Source: Glycine soja
Lineage: Eukaryota; Streptophyta; Magnoliopsida; Fabales; Fabaceae
Length of the DNA: 64,000 nucleotides
Direction: 5' to 3'
NCBI RefSeq assembly: GCF_004193775.1
Contig: NC_041007.1
Span: 22,527,501 to 22,591,500 of the forward strand
Shown: positions 23,690-35,396 of the stretch, one piece after another
Position numbering within the stretch: position 1 is the stretch's first letter
Layout: each line of letters starts with the position of its first letter
The notes under the pieces: model-generated
The model's input: the letters and a program-made list of their open reading frames with translations, nothing else
Told to the model about the DNA's origin: nothing
Databases searched by the model: none
Position numbers and translations under genes: made by a program

Positions 23690-24374
23690 GCATATTTAAT
23701 TGATTACATATAATGGTAATTGATCAAAGCAATGAATCATATAGCACTGAAGATGTTTCTTATCTTAGAAACTATCTTTTGACTTCTATATGATGAAGCA
23801 AGAGGTACACACATATAAACTAAAGATAAAAAGAAACAAGCAATACAAATGTCACTAAATAAGGAGTTGGACATGTAAAACTCTTCATAGCTTGATTTTC
23901 ATGTTGCTCCCCCTATCTCTAACAATCTCCCCACTTTTGGCTTTGATGATGCCAATTTCATTGCCATTGAGTGCATTTGGAGAGGCTTGAAAGAAAGGAC
24001 TCCTCTTAAGACACCACCTAAAATTTTTACTGAACACTATGGCCAAGAGAAGTGACAAATCATGTCATATCATCATCATCATCATCATCATAATGTCGAA
24101 TGAATAGATAAATAAGAATATATGTATATGCCAATGCCATGACAATGCAATAATTTTTTCTCCCCCTTTTGGCATAACAAGGCCATAAAAGTTACAAACA
24201 ACATAGAGTGAAAACAAACAATCATAAAGTGTGAACAAAGGGAAAAAAAACATTTCATTCAAGTTTAATCATTATTACCATTATAAGAAACAAAAACAAC
24301 AGGATATAAAAGGAACAATTAACAAAAAAATAAAAATTGAAAGCCAAACAACATAAATAGGCACTACAACACAT
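23690..24374 (-). mobile_element. 3' LTR fragment and 3' UTR of Sirevirus D
   Basis: On the minus strand, polypurine tract AAAAGTGGGGAGAT precedes TGTTAGAGATAGGGG, the probable LTR start at 23924. Only about 235 bp of LTR remains before it abuts the LTR of element A. Further polypurine tracts (AGGGGGAG-type, e.g. near 24160) sit in the 3' UTR, as usual in Sireviruses. A (TCA)n microsatellite is at about 24067-24090. Confidence 0.6.
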
Positions 24375-25452
24375 CTAAGAATCATCCTCATCAGAGTTAG
24401 GGAGGTTTCTAAGGTTGAGCCTGGTTTTGATGTTTTCCAACCTAGAATTGTTATTCTCTAAGGGACTGTGAAATTTGGTTGAGTGCTCTTGATGTAGGTG
24501 AAGCATGACATCCATCTTCTGAATTGTGAGAGATTCAAAAGGACTCCATTGAGGTGCAGGCTCATGTTGGGCTTTAGCTTCATCATCTTCTTCCATCTCT
24601 TCAATGTTTCCAGTAGCAAGCTCTCTAGCCATTATCCATTCATGATCAGCATACCTCATACTAAACTTCTTGAGATGCTTTTCAGTTACATCACTAGAGT
24701 CTTTGGTGTAATCCATAATCTCATTAGAAACATCAACCTTAAAATAATCAATGAATCTTGAGGCAAGCACAACATATAGAAACTCATAGTCCACAAGGCG
24801 ACGACATTTCAGCATGACTTCTTCAATCAGCAGAACCCAATTCATCTTAATTCCTGATTTCTTACCATACGCTATTTGTAGATCATCATTGGTTACCTGA
24901 TCATGATAGCTTGACCTAGGTGTGAGAATGTAGGTAATGAGGTAAACCAACATCCTGTCTTCAGTAGTTAGGCCTCCAACTGCATGGCGATTTCTCAATC
25001 TCCTTGTAGGATCAAGAAGCATTCCTCTGTAGGTTTGCATCTTGTTGTAACCATCTGCAGTTTTATCAAATTTTCTGACTCCATCCATCTCCTGACCAAT
25101 AACTTCCTTACAAACAACAACATCTACCTCTATATCTACTCCATTAACAATAGAGAAGAGGTTACCTTAAAGGTCAACACGAGCACAAGTGTAAAACATC
25201 TTTACAAGCTTTGTTATCCCTTGAACTTCTAGTAGATTGGGAAAGTTGAATCCTTGCTGAGAAAACCATTCTAAGTCCAAATACTAAGGAACCCTCACAT
25301 TCTTGACAACATAAATCAACTCGCAGTCACTCTTCTTTCCTTTATCAGTGAACCAAGTATCCACGTGATTGATGGTTGCTTGGGAGCAATCACCTTGCTT
25401 CCTTTTTGTGGACTTTACCTTTTTCTGATCTCTTGATGTGTTACGAGACATT
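24375..25452 (-). pseudogene. Env-like/plant-transposon-domain ORF of Sirevirus D
   Basis: The intact C-terminal part is 237 codons (25088-24375). Upstream sequence to about 25452 continues the protein in broken frames and starts MSRNTSRDQKKVKSTKRKQG, again basic with no signal peptide. The central domain (TEDRMLVYLITYILTPRSS) aligns by eye with the element B ORF (FDNRIMHYIIVRILLPRSS). The C-terminus is Glu/Asp- and His-rich with a probable coiled coil (QKMDVMLHLHQEHSTK). No pol follows to the right, so the element is truncated beyond its leader. Confidence 0.7.
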
Positions 25453-26157
25453 TTCAAAGAGAAGGTAGATGATTGGAGAGAAGAAGAGGTTTGGGTTCAG
25501 AGGAAGTGGTAGCAGATTCTAAGAAGTGGTAGCAAATTTATGAATACCAAAATTATTGGTAACCTAAAATGCAAAAACATTACCTTGACAACATTGTACA
25601 ATGTAATATTCAATTAACATTTGGAGTGAAGAGGAAAGGGACAAAACATAGCCACCTGTAGAGTATACAATTCAGTTCAATAAAAAATAAACTCTATACG
25701 ACACAGAAAGTAAAAAATTAACAAGAGTAAAAAACTTACCTCTCGTAGAACTAAGACAGAACCACCAACTATATATTGGCTAAAATCTTTATCTTGTATG
25801 ATTTTCATCTGCAAAGTGACATCAATAGTCCCTACATGATCCTGAAATTAAAACTCTTACGAGTACACATGCATGTCCGATATTTTGTAGATTTGGAAGC
25901 ATGCCAAGACAGACAATGACTAAGTGTGCCTTTTCTTAAAAACATTATTAAGCATGTGTTTTTATGTGCATCTACAATTGTGTATAAGTATGTACAAGTG
26001 TGGGACGCCAAAGTATGAGTTACCATGCTTCTCTTTTATCGTGTATAAATACAAGTAGTGTGTTTACAATCCAAACACAACGCGACCTCACTGTCACCGT
26101 TCTATATAGCTAAACTCAACCTAAAATACTTCCTCACCTAAAACTTCTTCCGAAATC
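25453..26157. other. No gene recognised
   Basis: Directly right of the env-like start is a pyrimidine-rich (minus-strand) leader. The rest is AT-rich, unassigned sequence that probably contains the junction between Sirevirus D and the flank of the Mutator-like element. Confidence 0.4.
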
Positions 26158-28880
26158 ATGGCCAATTCTAGTTCGAGTAAACATTTATTCATCTATTACA
26201 AAAGAGAAATGTTGTTACAAGAAAGTTGTGGGGCATTGTATAGATGCCTTCGCCCAACAACATTTTTTGTTAAAAGAGAAACATATCCTTACATCTCTTG
26301 AAAGAAAAGATTCAACAATGAATCCATATTACCCCACATCAAAGGGTTGCTACTGTATATTTTTGTCACCCTTTATCCATTGGAGATGGTTACACATATT
26401 ATGAATCGTCACCCCTTTATGACGATGAAGACGCCCACAATATGTTTACAGTTGTATCCAATTATCATTCTCTTCGTTCAGTTAAACTTTATGTAGAGTT
26501 GGATGATATTCCTGAGTAACCATATTATCAACCCAACCATTCTTTGAAAGGATATTATTCCTCTCAACCTAATTTTTCTTTTAATCCTATGTTCACCCAG
26601 ACATAACCTTAACCCTTTGGATTTTGTAGACTTACAGACACCCTTTACCCAAATGTTGGGCTCATCATCATTTGATTTCCATGACTTTATGTTGCCTCAG
26701 CCCAATCATTCTTAATGCAAGATACTCAGACTAATCCAAGCTACCCTATTAATGCAACAACAAGAAGATCCAATGGTTGCAATACATCAAGAATTTGTAG
26801 GGTCTTTTAGTGAACACAAAGATGACATCCTTTCTACCCAGGCTGAGGACAACAATGACAATGATGAAGCTATTGTAGGATCCTGTCCACTCCAAATGTA
26901 AACACCCCCCCTCAGCCCCCAGCACATGCATGATTTGAACCTAGATGAAATCGACCAACATGCAGTAATTTCTTTAACTATGAAAGTATTCCAACATAGC
27001 CTAAAGGAATACTACGGGTTAGGATGTAATTCATGACAAAAGATGAATGTAAATCTGCAATCCACGAGTTTGCCAAAAAGGAAAATGTTGGATAAAAGAC
27101 AGACAAGTCAGACCAATCACGATTAATTGTGTACTATCCCAATGGATGTGATTGGTATTGTAGAGAACACTTTTCAAAAAGGGCTAAAATGTGGGAGATA
27201 AGAATACTAGAAGGTTCGCATCAATGTGTGAGATGCATGATTTCTCAAGATCATTCCAAGCTAGACTACTAGAAGATTGCATAGCAAATCTTGCCATTGA
27301 TAAGAAAAGATCCAATAATTTTAGTACCAGTGTTGATTGAAGAAATAAAAAAGTCTACACCTACACAACAACCTATAGAAAATCATGGATGGCAAAATAA
27401 AGGGCAATCAAGCTAGTGTATGGAAACTGGGAGGAATCATACAAATAGTTACCCAGATGTCTCCTAGCCATGGATGATTCTCTTCTTGGAACAATCATAG
27501 ATTTTTAGACATGACCAACCATTGAAAGAGGTCATCTGGTTCCAATTAAGATAACATTCCAAAGTTTTTTTTGAGCTTTCAAACCATGCATAAGAGGGTT
27601 TGCATATTGTGAGCCAATTGTACAAGTTGATGGAACTTGGTTGTATGAAAAATACATTGGGACTCTATTGATCATTGTGGCACAAGACATGAGCAATCAC
27701 ATCTTTCCAATTGCCTTTGTCATTGTCAAGGGTGAGATGACAGAGGATTGGTTCTTTTTTTATCAAAAATTTAAGATCGCATGTCACACCCTAACTAGGA
27801 CTTTGATTGATTTTAGATAGGCACAAAGCTATCAAGAGTGCCTACAATTGAGAGGACAATGGGTGGGGTGTGTGTGTGGGGGGGGGGGGGGGACAACAAA
27901 CAATTCATATGTATTATATTCAACACATTGGACAAAATTTCATGCGAAAGTATAAGAATGTTGAAATACGCAAACAAGTTCTCAAAATTGGTAAGTACCA
28001 CATTCATGTTAATTACATTTATTTGTATCATATATGTAACAATGCTAACAATTCTTACACTATCCTTAGCATACGCATTTACAGAGATGATATTCAATCA
28101 CCATTATAATGATCTCAAGTCAAATAATGTGGAGGCTGCAAATTGGCTTAAATACATCCCAAAGCAAAAAAGGGCTCAAGCATTTGATGAAGGTTGACAG
28201 TGGGAACACATGACAACTAACCTTGTTGAGTCTATCAATTTAGTGCTAAAGGGTACACATTATTTACCAATAATCGCGATCATCAAAGAAACATGTAGGA
28301 AATTTGCTATACTTTTTGCAAAGAGGGGGATGGAAGCACATGCAATGATAACATCTGGCCAGGAATTTGAGGAATTTGTCAACAAGTCTCTCACTAATGT
28401 CGTGGCAAAATCTGCCACTCATCATGTTGAATCCTACGATCGCCAAATAAAAATTTGACTATGACTGAAACAGTAAACCCACACAAGTTTGGTTGACCTC
28501 CAAGGAGATTGAGGGTCTACTTAGAAACACAAAATTGTGACTGTGGAAAGTTTCATGCATTTCTCATGCCTTGCCATCATGTCATTGCTGCTTGTGCACA
28601 TGTTCGAGTAGATCCGAGGTCATATGTGTTTCCCGTATACAAGTTGAAAAATGTTTTCAATGTGTACAACCATTCATTTGGGATACTTCCTGGTGAATCA
28701 TTGTGGCCAGAAAATCTTGGAGATGAATGTTGTCATGACAACCAAAGAAATCCCCTTGATTGTCCAAAAACAAACGTATAGGCATCAAGATGGATATGAG
28801 AGAAAGGGGTCAGCCAAAAAGATGTAGTATATGACGAACCATTGGCCATTCCAAAAATAAGTGTCTTAACAAATTAGGAA
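26158..28880 (+). pseudogene. Mutator-like (MULE) transposase, MuDR type
   Basis: Cut-and-paste transposase relic. Recognisable parts: a MURA N-terminal/DNA-binding region (27040-27420; LIVYYPNGCDWYCREH), the MULE catalytic domain (27600-27780; QVDGTWLYEKYIGTLLIIVAQD, of which DGTW is the first catalytic Asp region), and the TTNLVESIN block (28210). A SWIM zinc finger follows (28540-28600; CDCGKFHAFLMPCHH) and a C-terminal CCHC knuckle near 28820, where the second Cys codon is TGA. Numerous stops and frameshifts occur, plus a G16-like tract at 27878-27893 in place of the middle region. The ~700-bp N-terminal part is poorly conserved. Terminal inverted repeats were not found. Confidence 0.85.
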
Positions 28881-31285
28881 GAGCTTAAAGCCAACTAGAA
28901 TAAATTCTCTTGTATTGTTGTATTTTAAGCTTTTATTGTTGTATTATATGCTTTTTCCTCTCTTTGTTTTATGGATTATCATTTAAGTTCAATCGCAATG
29001 TCTTTTAATTAATAGTAGTAATTCTGATTTACGTTAAGTTTTATTATTTAATGTGACATATTAACTCATAATTAACTAATTATATTATAAAAGGAGTTTA
29101 CTAAATCTAAAAACAAATTTTTACAATTTTCAAACATGATTTTAAAGCCTTTCTAAATCGATTCAAGTCGAGAAAGTTATATTGTTGCATTCACCAACAT
29201 GAAAACAATGCAAATGATGCATTATTTGTATGAAATAACCTCATATTGATATGCAAAAATATGCAACAAAAGACCATCAAGAAACTATTAAAGTGAAAAA
29301 CATGATTTTTTGCATTTTCAAGCACCTTTTTGAAGACTTTTTAAACTGAGTGAAGATGTGAAACTTATGCCATTAGATTTATTTACACGAAAACTATTGA
29401 ACACTTTTCGAACCATAAAACATCATTAACATTAAAAAAAGTGCAAAAATTATCCCCATGAATAACATTTAAACTAAATTTTAAAGTTACTTCACTAAGT
29501 CAAATTCCACAATTAGAAAACCAAAAATGATTTCAAATGTATAAGATAAAACAATTAGTACCAAAAAAATAAGAAAAAAAAATATTTTTCTAATTAATTT
29601 TTTAATATTAAAAAAAAACACATTAAGAATTTGGTTTTCAGCAAATCAGATGCTTAACTATTTTTTAAAGCAGTGCAAAAAACCTTGGTGTGAATTCGGG
29701 TCAGCCCCAACTGAATTCACACCTTAAAAAAGGGGGGGGGGGTATTTGAGTATGTAATTTAGAAAGAGTGATATTTGGGAGTATAATTATTGAAAGGGGT
29801 GGCACAATAGTAAAAATCTCTAATTCAAGTATGCAAATTAAGCAACAGAATAAAAGAATCATAGGATAAAGTTGAAAGAGATCAAACTAGCAACATTTGT
29901 TGCACATAGAATTAAAATTGGGTATTGGTACCCTGCTACCTCGGAGAAACCATGCATTAAAAAGAACGATACTCATGAATGCTCTTTCATGAACATATCA
30001 TATTCAAAATATTACATCATGTGCACAAAAAATTCTTAAATACAACCCGTCTTCACTCATAAGTAAGCATTTAAGTTAATATTACATGTTCTAAATATTA
30101 GCAAGGTGTTCATAATTTGAACTACTGTCTCAAGAATTTCTTTTAACAACTTTAGGTGTTCGAGGTATGGTTAGAGGTGTAAGTATAATTTTCTAGGTAT
30201 GAAAACAGGATGAAAGAATATGATACTGAAGTCATGTTTGAATGGTAATCGAAAAGTATGTGTTGATTTGATTTGATGATAAATCAAAGAGACAAAACTT
30301 TGAAGATTGAAGACTATCTTTGAAAACAAATTAAAGTTGCATGTTCCTCGAATAGTTGAAGAAAAGATCATCGAATTCTTGTTGTTTTGATAAAAAAATT
30401 TCAAAGTTATCAATAGTTTTTCGACAGACAGCACAAAGATAAATGTGTCAGCAATAATTAGTTTGAATAAGTTGTACACTTGTACAAATCATGTAAATCG
30501 AGAATGAGTCAAACTAGGCTATAAATAAGAACAAAGGTAGTCATTTTTCCTTGGTTATGAAGATCACAAGAAACCTTAAACCAACACACCACACAAGAAA
30601 AAAAGTTACTAGTTATCAGGAAAATGTGTACGTTAAAACCCATTTCTTAATGTCATTTATCATTTATGCAATTATCTTTTTTTGAATCAATTTACATTTC
30701 ATGAAATTTTACCCTTCTAAATTTCTTCTCCAAACTTTAAACTTGTTGCAATCTCTATTTCTTCTTTGAACTCCAATGTTTATTTTCCTTTATTTCTTTG
30801 TTTCTTGTTTTATTTTGCAATTTACTTTTGATCTACATTTCAGGTATTTTACTTTCTTGACAATTTACATTTTATACATTTTTTAAATTCCATTAATTTA
30901 GAAACTCTTTTACTTAAAAAAAAATGGTCTAAACTTCATTCAATGATCTAAATTTACTCTTTTGAATCATATATTAAATAGTTAACAATTATTGGAAACC
31001 TTTTATGTCATGAACTTATATCATCAAAATGGATACTTTCAACAATAATATTGTTACGAGTGATTGTCTTACAATGTTTCTTTGATACAATCTCATAATT
31101 CCTTTAATTTAAAGTTATATCAATTGTTAATTTGAATAAAAAGAACTTATAGTTGTGATTCTGTCACACTAAATAAATAAGTTGTTTGTGATTGATTACA
31201 ATCAAATGTGAAGGAAGATAGTTTATGAGATTAAGGAGTGGTAGAATTATATCTGCCCATCAAAACAATAATTATGCAAGATCAA
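28881..31285. other. AT-rich region without gene
   Basis: No ORF with recognisable domains. It contains an inverted repeat at 29697-29733, a G-run at about 29740-29750 and long AT-rich stretches. It may be old transposon flank, possibly including the unseen right end of the MULE. Confidence 0.4.
29697..29733. other. Perfect inverted repeat, 11-bp arms
   Basis: GGTGTGAATTC (29697-29707) and GAATTCACACC (29723-29733) are separated by 15 bp, followed by an A-run and a G-run. It could form a hairpin or be a decayed transposon end. Confidence 0.7.
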
Positions 31286-31788
31286 CCAATCTTTGGTGAA
31301 TGAGTAATAACAATAATAATAATTGGGATCCAGGCACAATAGGGTTACAAGTTAGTAGTGCAACAACAACTACCCTTGTGACAGATGCATCAAATGCAAC
31401 AGTGCCAATAAGTGCATCGAATATGATAATATTGATGAATATGTTGAATACTACGACGCCAATTCTCATGTCAAACATGCAAACTGTAGCCACGTAGTCC
31501 AATGCTATGGGCACCACTGTTATGCCAGTATATTCGAATGCTGATTTGGTGTTCAATACTAGACTTGAGAAAATCCCTCTGTTTACCACCACACCCATAA
31601 TAGGGGCAGGAACATCAAATCAGGGGGTCTTACATTTAACAACAAACAATAGTAACGAGACTCCATTTAATTTAAGGTATCGATGGGGAATGCCTAGTTG
31701 AGGCCCCAAGGTGTTGGGTTAGATCTTGTCCAACCTTTCAATGAGTTATCAGGGCAAAATTCGATTACTTCCCAAAACAAAAATCTAA

Positions 31789-32768
31789 GAGTGTGTTTGG
31801 ATGAGGAAATTTAAAATTCTAAAGAATTTTAAATGCTGAGAATTTCAAATACTACAATTTAAATTTCTTCATTTTTTAAATTTTGTGTTTGGATAAAAAT
31901 GGGAACACAATAATAAAAATAATTTCTGAAAATTGGAGTATAAATTAAGCAGTTACCTTCCCCGTCTCTCTCTCTCTCACTTAGGCATCTTCAGCAATTA
32001 GCAGCAATCAAATCTGTAACCTTTCAGAACTCAAAACCCCCTTTCAAATTTCATCATGTCTGGCTATCTCCACCAGCCTCCCAGCTATAGCTACGGCGCG
32101 CCGCCGCCCGCTCAGCCCTACTCCGCCTCCCCTTCACCCAACCGTCCGCCCCCTACAACAAACCCCCGAAGAACGAGTCCCACTCCCACGGCGGCGGAAG
32201 CAGCGGCGGCTACCCGGCTCCGGCGTACGCGAGCCCGTTCGCGTCGCTGGTGCCATCGACGTTCCCTCCACGGACAAACCCTAACTTGGTGGCGTGCTTC
32301 CAGATGCATGAACGAACATTCAAACTTCTCAAAAATTCCACAACACTCTCGCATATAATCAAAATCAAAATCAAATCACTGCAACAGACGAATCGAACAT
32401 GAACATGAACATGAACGTGCTAAATGGCAAGTCGTATCGACAAATCGATTGAGTTGGAAATGGAAGATATTCGGATCCGCAACAACGGGGAAGCAAAAAC
32501 GACACGTATCGGGAGAAGCTGTTGCACTATTGCAAGAGAGAGAATAGTGAGAGAATGAATATCCTGCAGCACAAAAGAATTTCAAATTCTTTTATAAAAT
32601 GAAAGAATTTGAAATGCTAATATTTTAGTTAACTAAAATCCCTTATTAAAATACTTAAATTTCAATTTCTTTTCAAATTTTTATCCAAACATCTTATTTA
32701 ATTGAAAAGTAATTAAAATCCTTTAAAAATTGAATTACCCTATTAAATTTCTCCATCCAAACATACTC
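31789..32768. mobile_element. PIF/Harbinger-like non-autonomous element with captured gene
   Basis: Terminal inverted repeats GAGTGTGTTTGGATG (left) and GAGTATGTTTGGATG (right, reverse complement) extend with few mismatches over about 25 bp. The 3-bp flank TAA is present on both sides (31786-31788, 32769-32771), the target preference of PIF/Harbinger/Tourist elements. The element is 980 bp, AT-rich at both ends, with a strongly GC-rich core (32056-32300) carrying host-gene sequence. No transposase is encoded, so it depended on an autonomous partner. Confidence 0.85.
32056..32330 (+). pseudogene. Captured 5' end of CML48/49/50-like EF-hand protein gene
   Basis: The ATG at 32056 follows 5'-UTR-like sequence (CTCTCTCTCTC, 31970-31980). 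The first frame reads MSGYLHQPPSYSYGAPPPAQ. After a one-base frame change near 32145 it reads NKPPKNESHSHGGGSSGGYP, then YASPFASLVPSTFPP and NLVACFQ. A Gly/Pro/Tyr-rich N-terminus followed by YASPFASL..S.F.PGTDPN.VACFQ is the known start of plant penta-EF-hand-like calcium-binding proteins of the CML48-50 group. The fragment stops just before the first EF hand, so it encodes no calcium site. GC content differs sharply from all surroundings. Confidence 0.72.
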
Positions 32769-33224
32769 TAAACCAAAATGACCAAGGGAATGATTATCAT
32801 TATGACTTAGAACAATTATAGGGTTCAGACAAGAATAGAGAAAATGAATCTTTGTTCAAGGGAATTTCAAACAATACTTTGACAGCCTTAAGGCAACAAA
32901 TGGATCATAACAATTATGATATGGTAAATATGCTATCACAATAAATCATGGCTGTGTTGAACCCTTTGGTCCAAACAACTAATGATAGTTTTAGGATGTT
33001 GGCAGAACAATGCTGGCATAACAATCATGATATGGTAAATATGTTACGCAACAAATCACAACTATGTTAAACCCTTTCGTACAAACCACTAATGATAGTT
33101 TTAGGATGTTGTCAGAACAAATGACTCAAATAGGGGATGCCAATGCTATCCCTCGAGCACAACCTCAAAATATGAATCCTGCACAAAATGCTACAACACT
33201 TGGGGGAATTCTTAACAATAACAA

Positions 33225-34478
33225 ACAAGGTAAAGTTCTGGAGGAATAAATTGGTTCAAGGTTGTGATTCATTGTTGATCCTTGCTTTATTGAATATGCC
33301 TGAAGTAATGTTGAATGATATGGTTGAGTGTTATAAGGACCTAGAGGATGGTTGGCTAATTGATAAATTCAAAGATTATTTGCCATAGTCTTTTGTTAGT
33401 AGAATTGCATATCTAACTCCCCTTAAGGCTGGCTCGGGTCTGGATACTATAATCTGGAAAGGTGAAATTGATGGTTGCTTTTTGACTAAATCAGCTTATG
33501 ACTTAGTTTGTCAACATCAAGCTGGAGCTGAGATTAACAATTTGAAGCTGGTGAATAGTGGCTAGGACTAGAGAGGATCAAAAGTTTCCTATGGAAAATC
33601 ATTCATGAAAGCATTTTGACGAATGCCAAGAGGATGAGAATTGGCATAATTGTGACTAATTCTTGTTATACATGTCACCAAGAGGAGGAGTCTTTTTTGC
33701 ATTTGTTTCAAGACTGTAGTGCTAGCAAGCATTTTTGGCATCATTTTAAATGGAACTAGCAAGGTAGTGAATTCTTCTCGAGTATGATTTGGAGGAATTG
33801 GTTGGAGTTGAATTTATCATATTCGAGTATGATCTGGAACCATCATTGGAATACACTGTTTGGCTTCATTTTGGATATGATTTGGTGGAGATTGAATAGA
33901 GTTGTCCATGCTCAAGAATATTGGTCCAACACTAATATTATCCATAAAACATGTTTTCCTGCGAAGGCCTATAGGAGAAACATTGAGCTGTTAAAAATTC
34001 TTCCTCAACATTGTGTGAATTCTGCTAGGCAGGACACTATTTTCTGGAGCTCTCTGCAACCTGGTCAGCTCGCTATTAGTTGTGATGCAACAATGTCATA
34101 TATTGGGAGTATAGCTGGTTGTGGTGGAGTGGTTAGAAACCATACTGGAAGGTATTTGTGTGGCTTCCAATCTAATATTGGAGAATGATTAGTGCTCCAA
34201 GTTGAATTGATTGCTATTTTGTTTGGATTGAAGCTTGTGTGGGCGAATGGCTTTAACTGCACTTGGATTGGTTCTGATTCAAGTAATGTAATTAACCTTC
34301 TTGAGGTTTGATGTGATATGAATCATCCTTGCATTGAAGTGATTCAGGAAATTCTAGTAGTGTTTCATTGTGTTGGCAATGTCACTTGGAATCATGTGTC
34401 GTGAGAAGGAAATGAAGCTGCAAGCACTGTGGCAAAGGAAGCTTTGAGCAATTCTTCCAAGTTTACTATTTCGCAAAG
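33225..34478 (+). pseudogene. LINE (non-LTR retrotransposon) ORF2 C-terminal remnant
   Basis: The C-terminal zinc-binding region of plant LINE reverse transcriptases (zf-RVT) is readable. WKGEIDGCFLTKSAYDLV is near 33455-33510, and the Cys/His cluster SCYTCHQEEESFLHLFQDC is at 33661-33717. A plant-type RNase H domain follows (ISCDATMSYIGSIAGCGGVV, 34075-34135; WIGSDSSNVINLLEV, near 34266-34310). Several stops and frameshifts separate the pieces. The RT core is absent to the left, a typical 5' truncation. It ends where the Tat-type LTR fragment starts near 34479. Confidence 0.78.
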
Positions 34479-35391
34479 TGGGTCACAACGCGATGGGCGA
34501 AATAAAAAGATAAAAAAAATGGTTTCCAAAAAAATGAAAAACTTGGAAAGTCGTCACCAACGTTTATTTAAGGAAAACATCAAGAAAACAAAAAAAAAAA
34601 AGATAAGGAATGGTCTACCATTTGAGAAAAAGAATTCGGGAGTCATTTACACACAGGAAAGATGTTAGCACCCCACGCGTCCGTCATGAAAACATGAATT
34701 ATATTTTGTTATATTATTTTTTTATTTAAAAAAGGAAATAAAATTTTTATTTTATTTTTTTAAAAAGGATTTTATTTTTTATTTTTTTTTTACAAGGGAT
34801 TTGCCCTCGCTTTTACGTATCCCTAGGTACAATGAGGAAAACACACTTACCTAGTTCTTTGTAGAAAAAGAAGTTGTATGTTCAATTGATTTTATTTTGA
34901 AAGGTTTTGGTTTTGTGATAAAATTTGTGAAGTCAAGCAAGTCAGAGACCTAGCATGACATTCACAAAATTTACTGACACTTTATTGAAACACTGCCAAA
35001 CAAGTCGGAGACCCTCATGAAGTGCATGGAAAAAGGAGAATTAAGTGATCATTTATTTGAGAATTTTATCCTTTTTAGAAAAGACTTCAGTTTTGTGGTA
35101 AAATTTGTGAACTCAAGCAAGTCAGAGACCCAACATGTCATTAACAAAATTTATTCACACGTTATTGAAACACCACCAAGCAAGTCGGAGACCCAGCATG
35201 AAGTGCATGGAAAAAGGAGAATTGAGTGATCATTTATTTGAGAATTTTATATTTCTTAGAAAAGGCTTTAGTTTTGTGGTAAACTTTGTGAATTCAAGCA
35301 AATCGGAGACCCAACATGTCATTCACAAAATTTACTCACACGTTATTGAAACATCAACAAGCAAGTCGGAGACCCAACATGGAGTGCATAG
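34479..35391 (-). mobile_element. Tat/Ogre-type LTR fragment
   Basis: GTCGTCACCAACGTTTATTT and GATGTTAGCACCCCACGCGTCC match the corresponding parts of the LTR at 50966-53213 in the same orientation, and TACGTATCCCTAGG (near 34815) parallels the family's TACGTATCC. The right half is a tandem array of ~177-bp units (34905-35390). The insertion of element S at 35392 interrupts it, and it may continue at 45243-45672. Confidence 0.75.
34905..35390. repeat. Tandem repeat, ~177-bp unit, about 2.8 copies
   Basis: Units start near 34905, 35082 and 35259. They share TTTTGTGGTAAAATTTGTGAA, CAAGCAAGTCAGAGACC, ATTCACAAAATTTA and GAGAATTGAGTGATCATTT. The ~16-bp phrase CAAGTCGGAGACCC occurs twice per unit. 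The array is cut by the left end of element S. Confidence 0.82.
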
Positions 35392-35396
35392 AGCAT

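Larger units (their letters stand above)
31290..33240 (+). pseudogene. Retroelement gag-leader-like remnant (interrupted)
   Basis: Two low-complexity ORF pieces flank the PIF/Harbinger-like insertion: 31300-31700 (MSNNNNNNWDPGTIG...; LEKIPLFTTTP) and 32800-33249 (NPFVQTTNDSFRMLSEQMTQIG). Their composition and repeated QTTNDSFRML phrase resemble N-terminal Gag-region ORFs of plant Ty3 elements, but I cannot name the family. An imperfect tandem duplication (about 32915-33010 and 33035-33125) and stops mark decay. Confidence 0.4.

Noticed and set aside
32118..32354. Minus-strand Arg-rich ORF in the GC-rich core of the PIF/Harbinger-like element
   Set aside because: Antisense of the captured CML-like exon, whose plus-strand reading matches a known protein start; the Arg/Val richness is a GC-content artefact.
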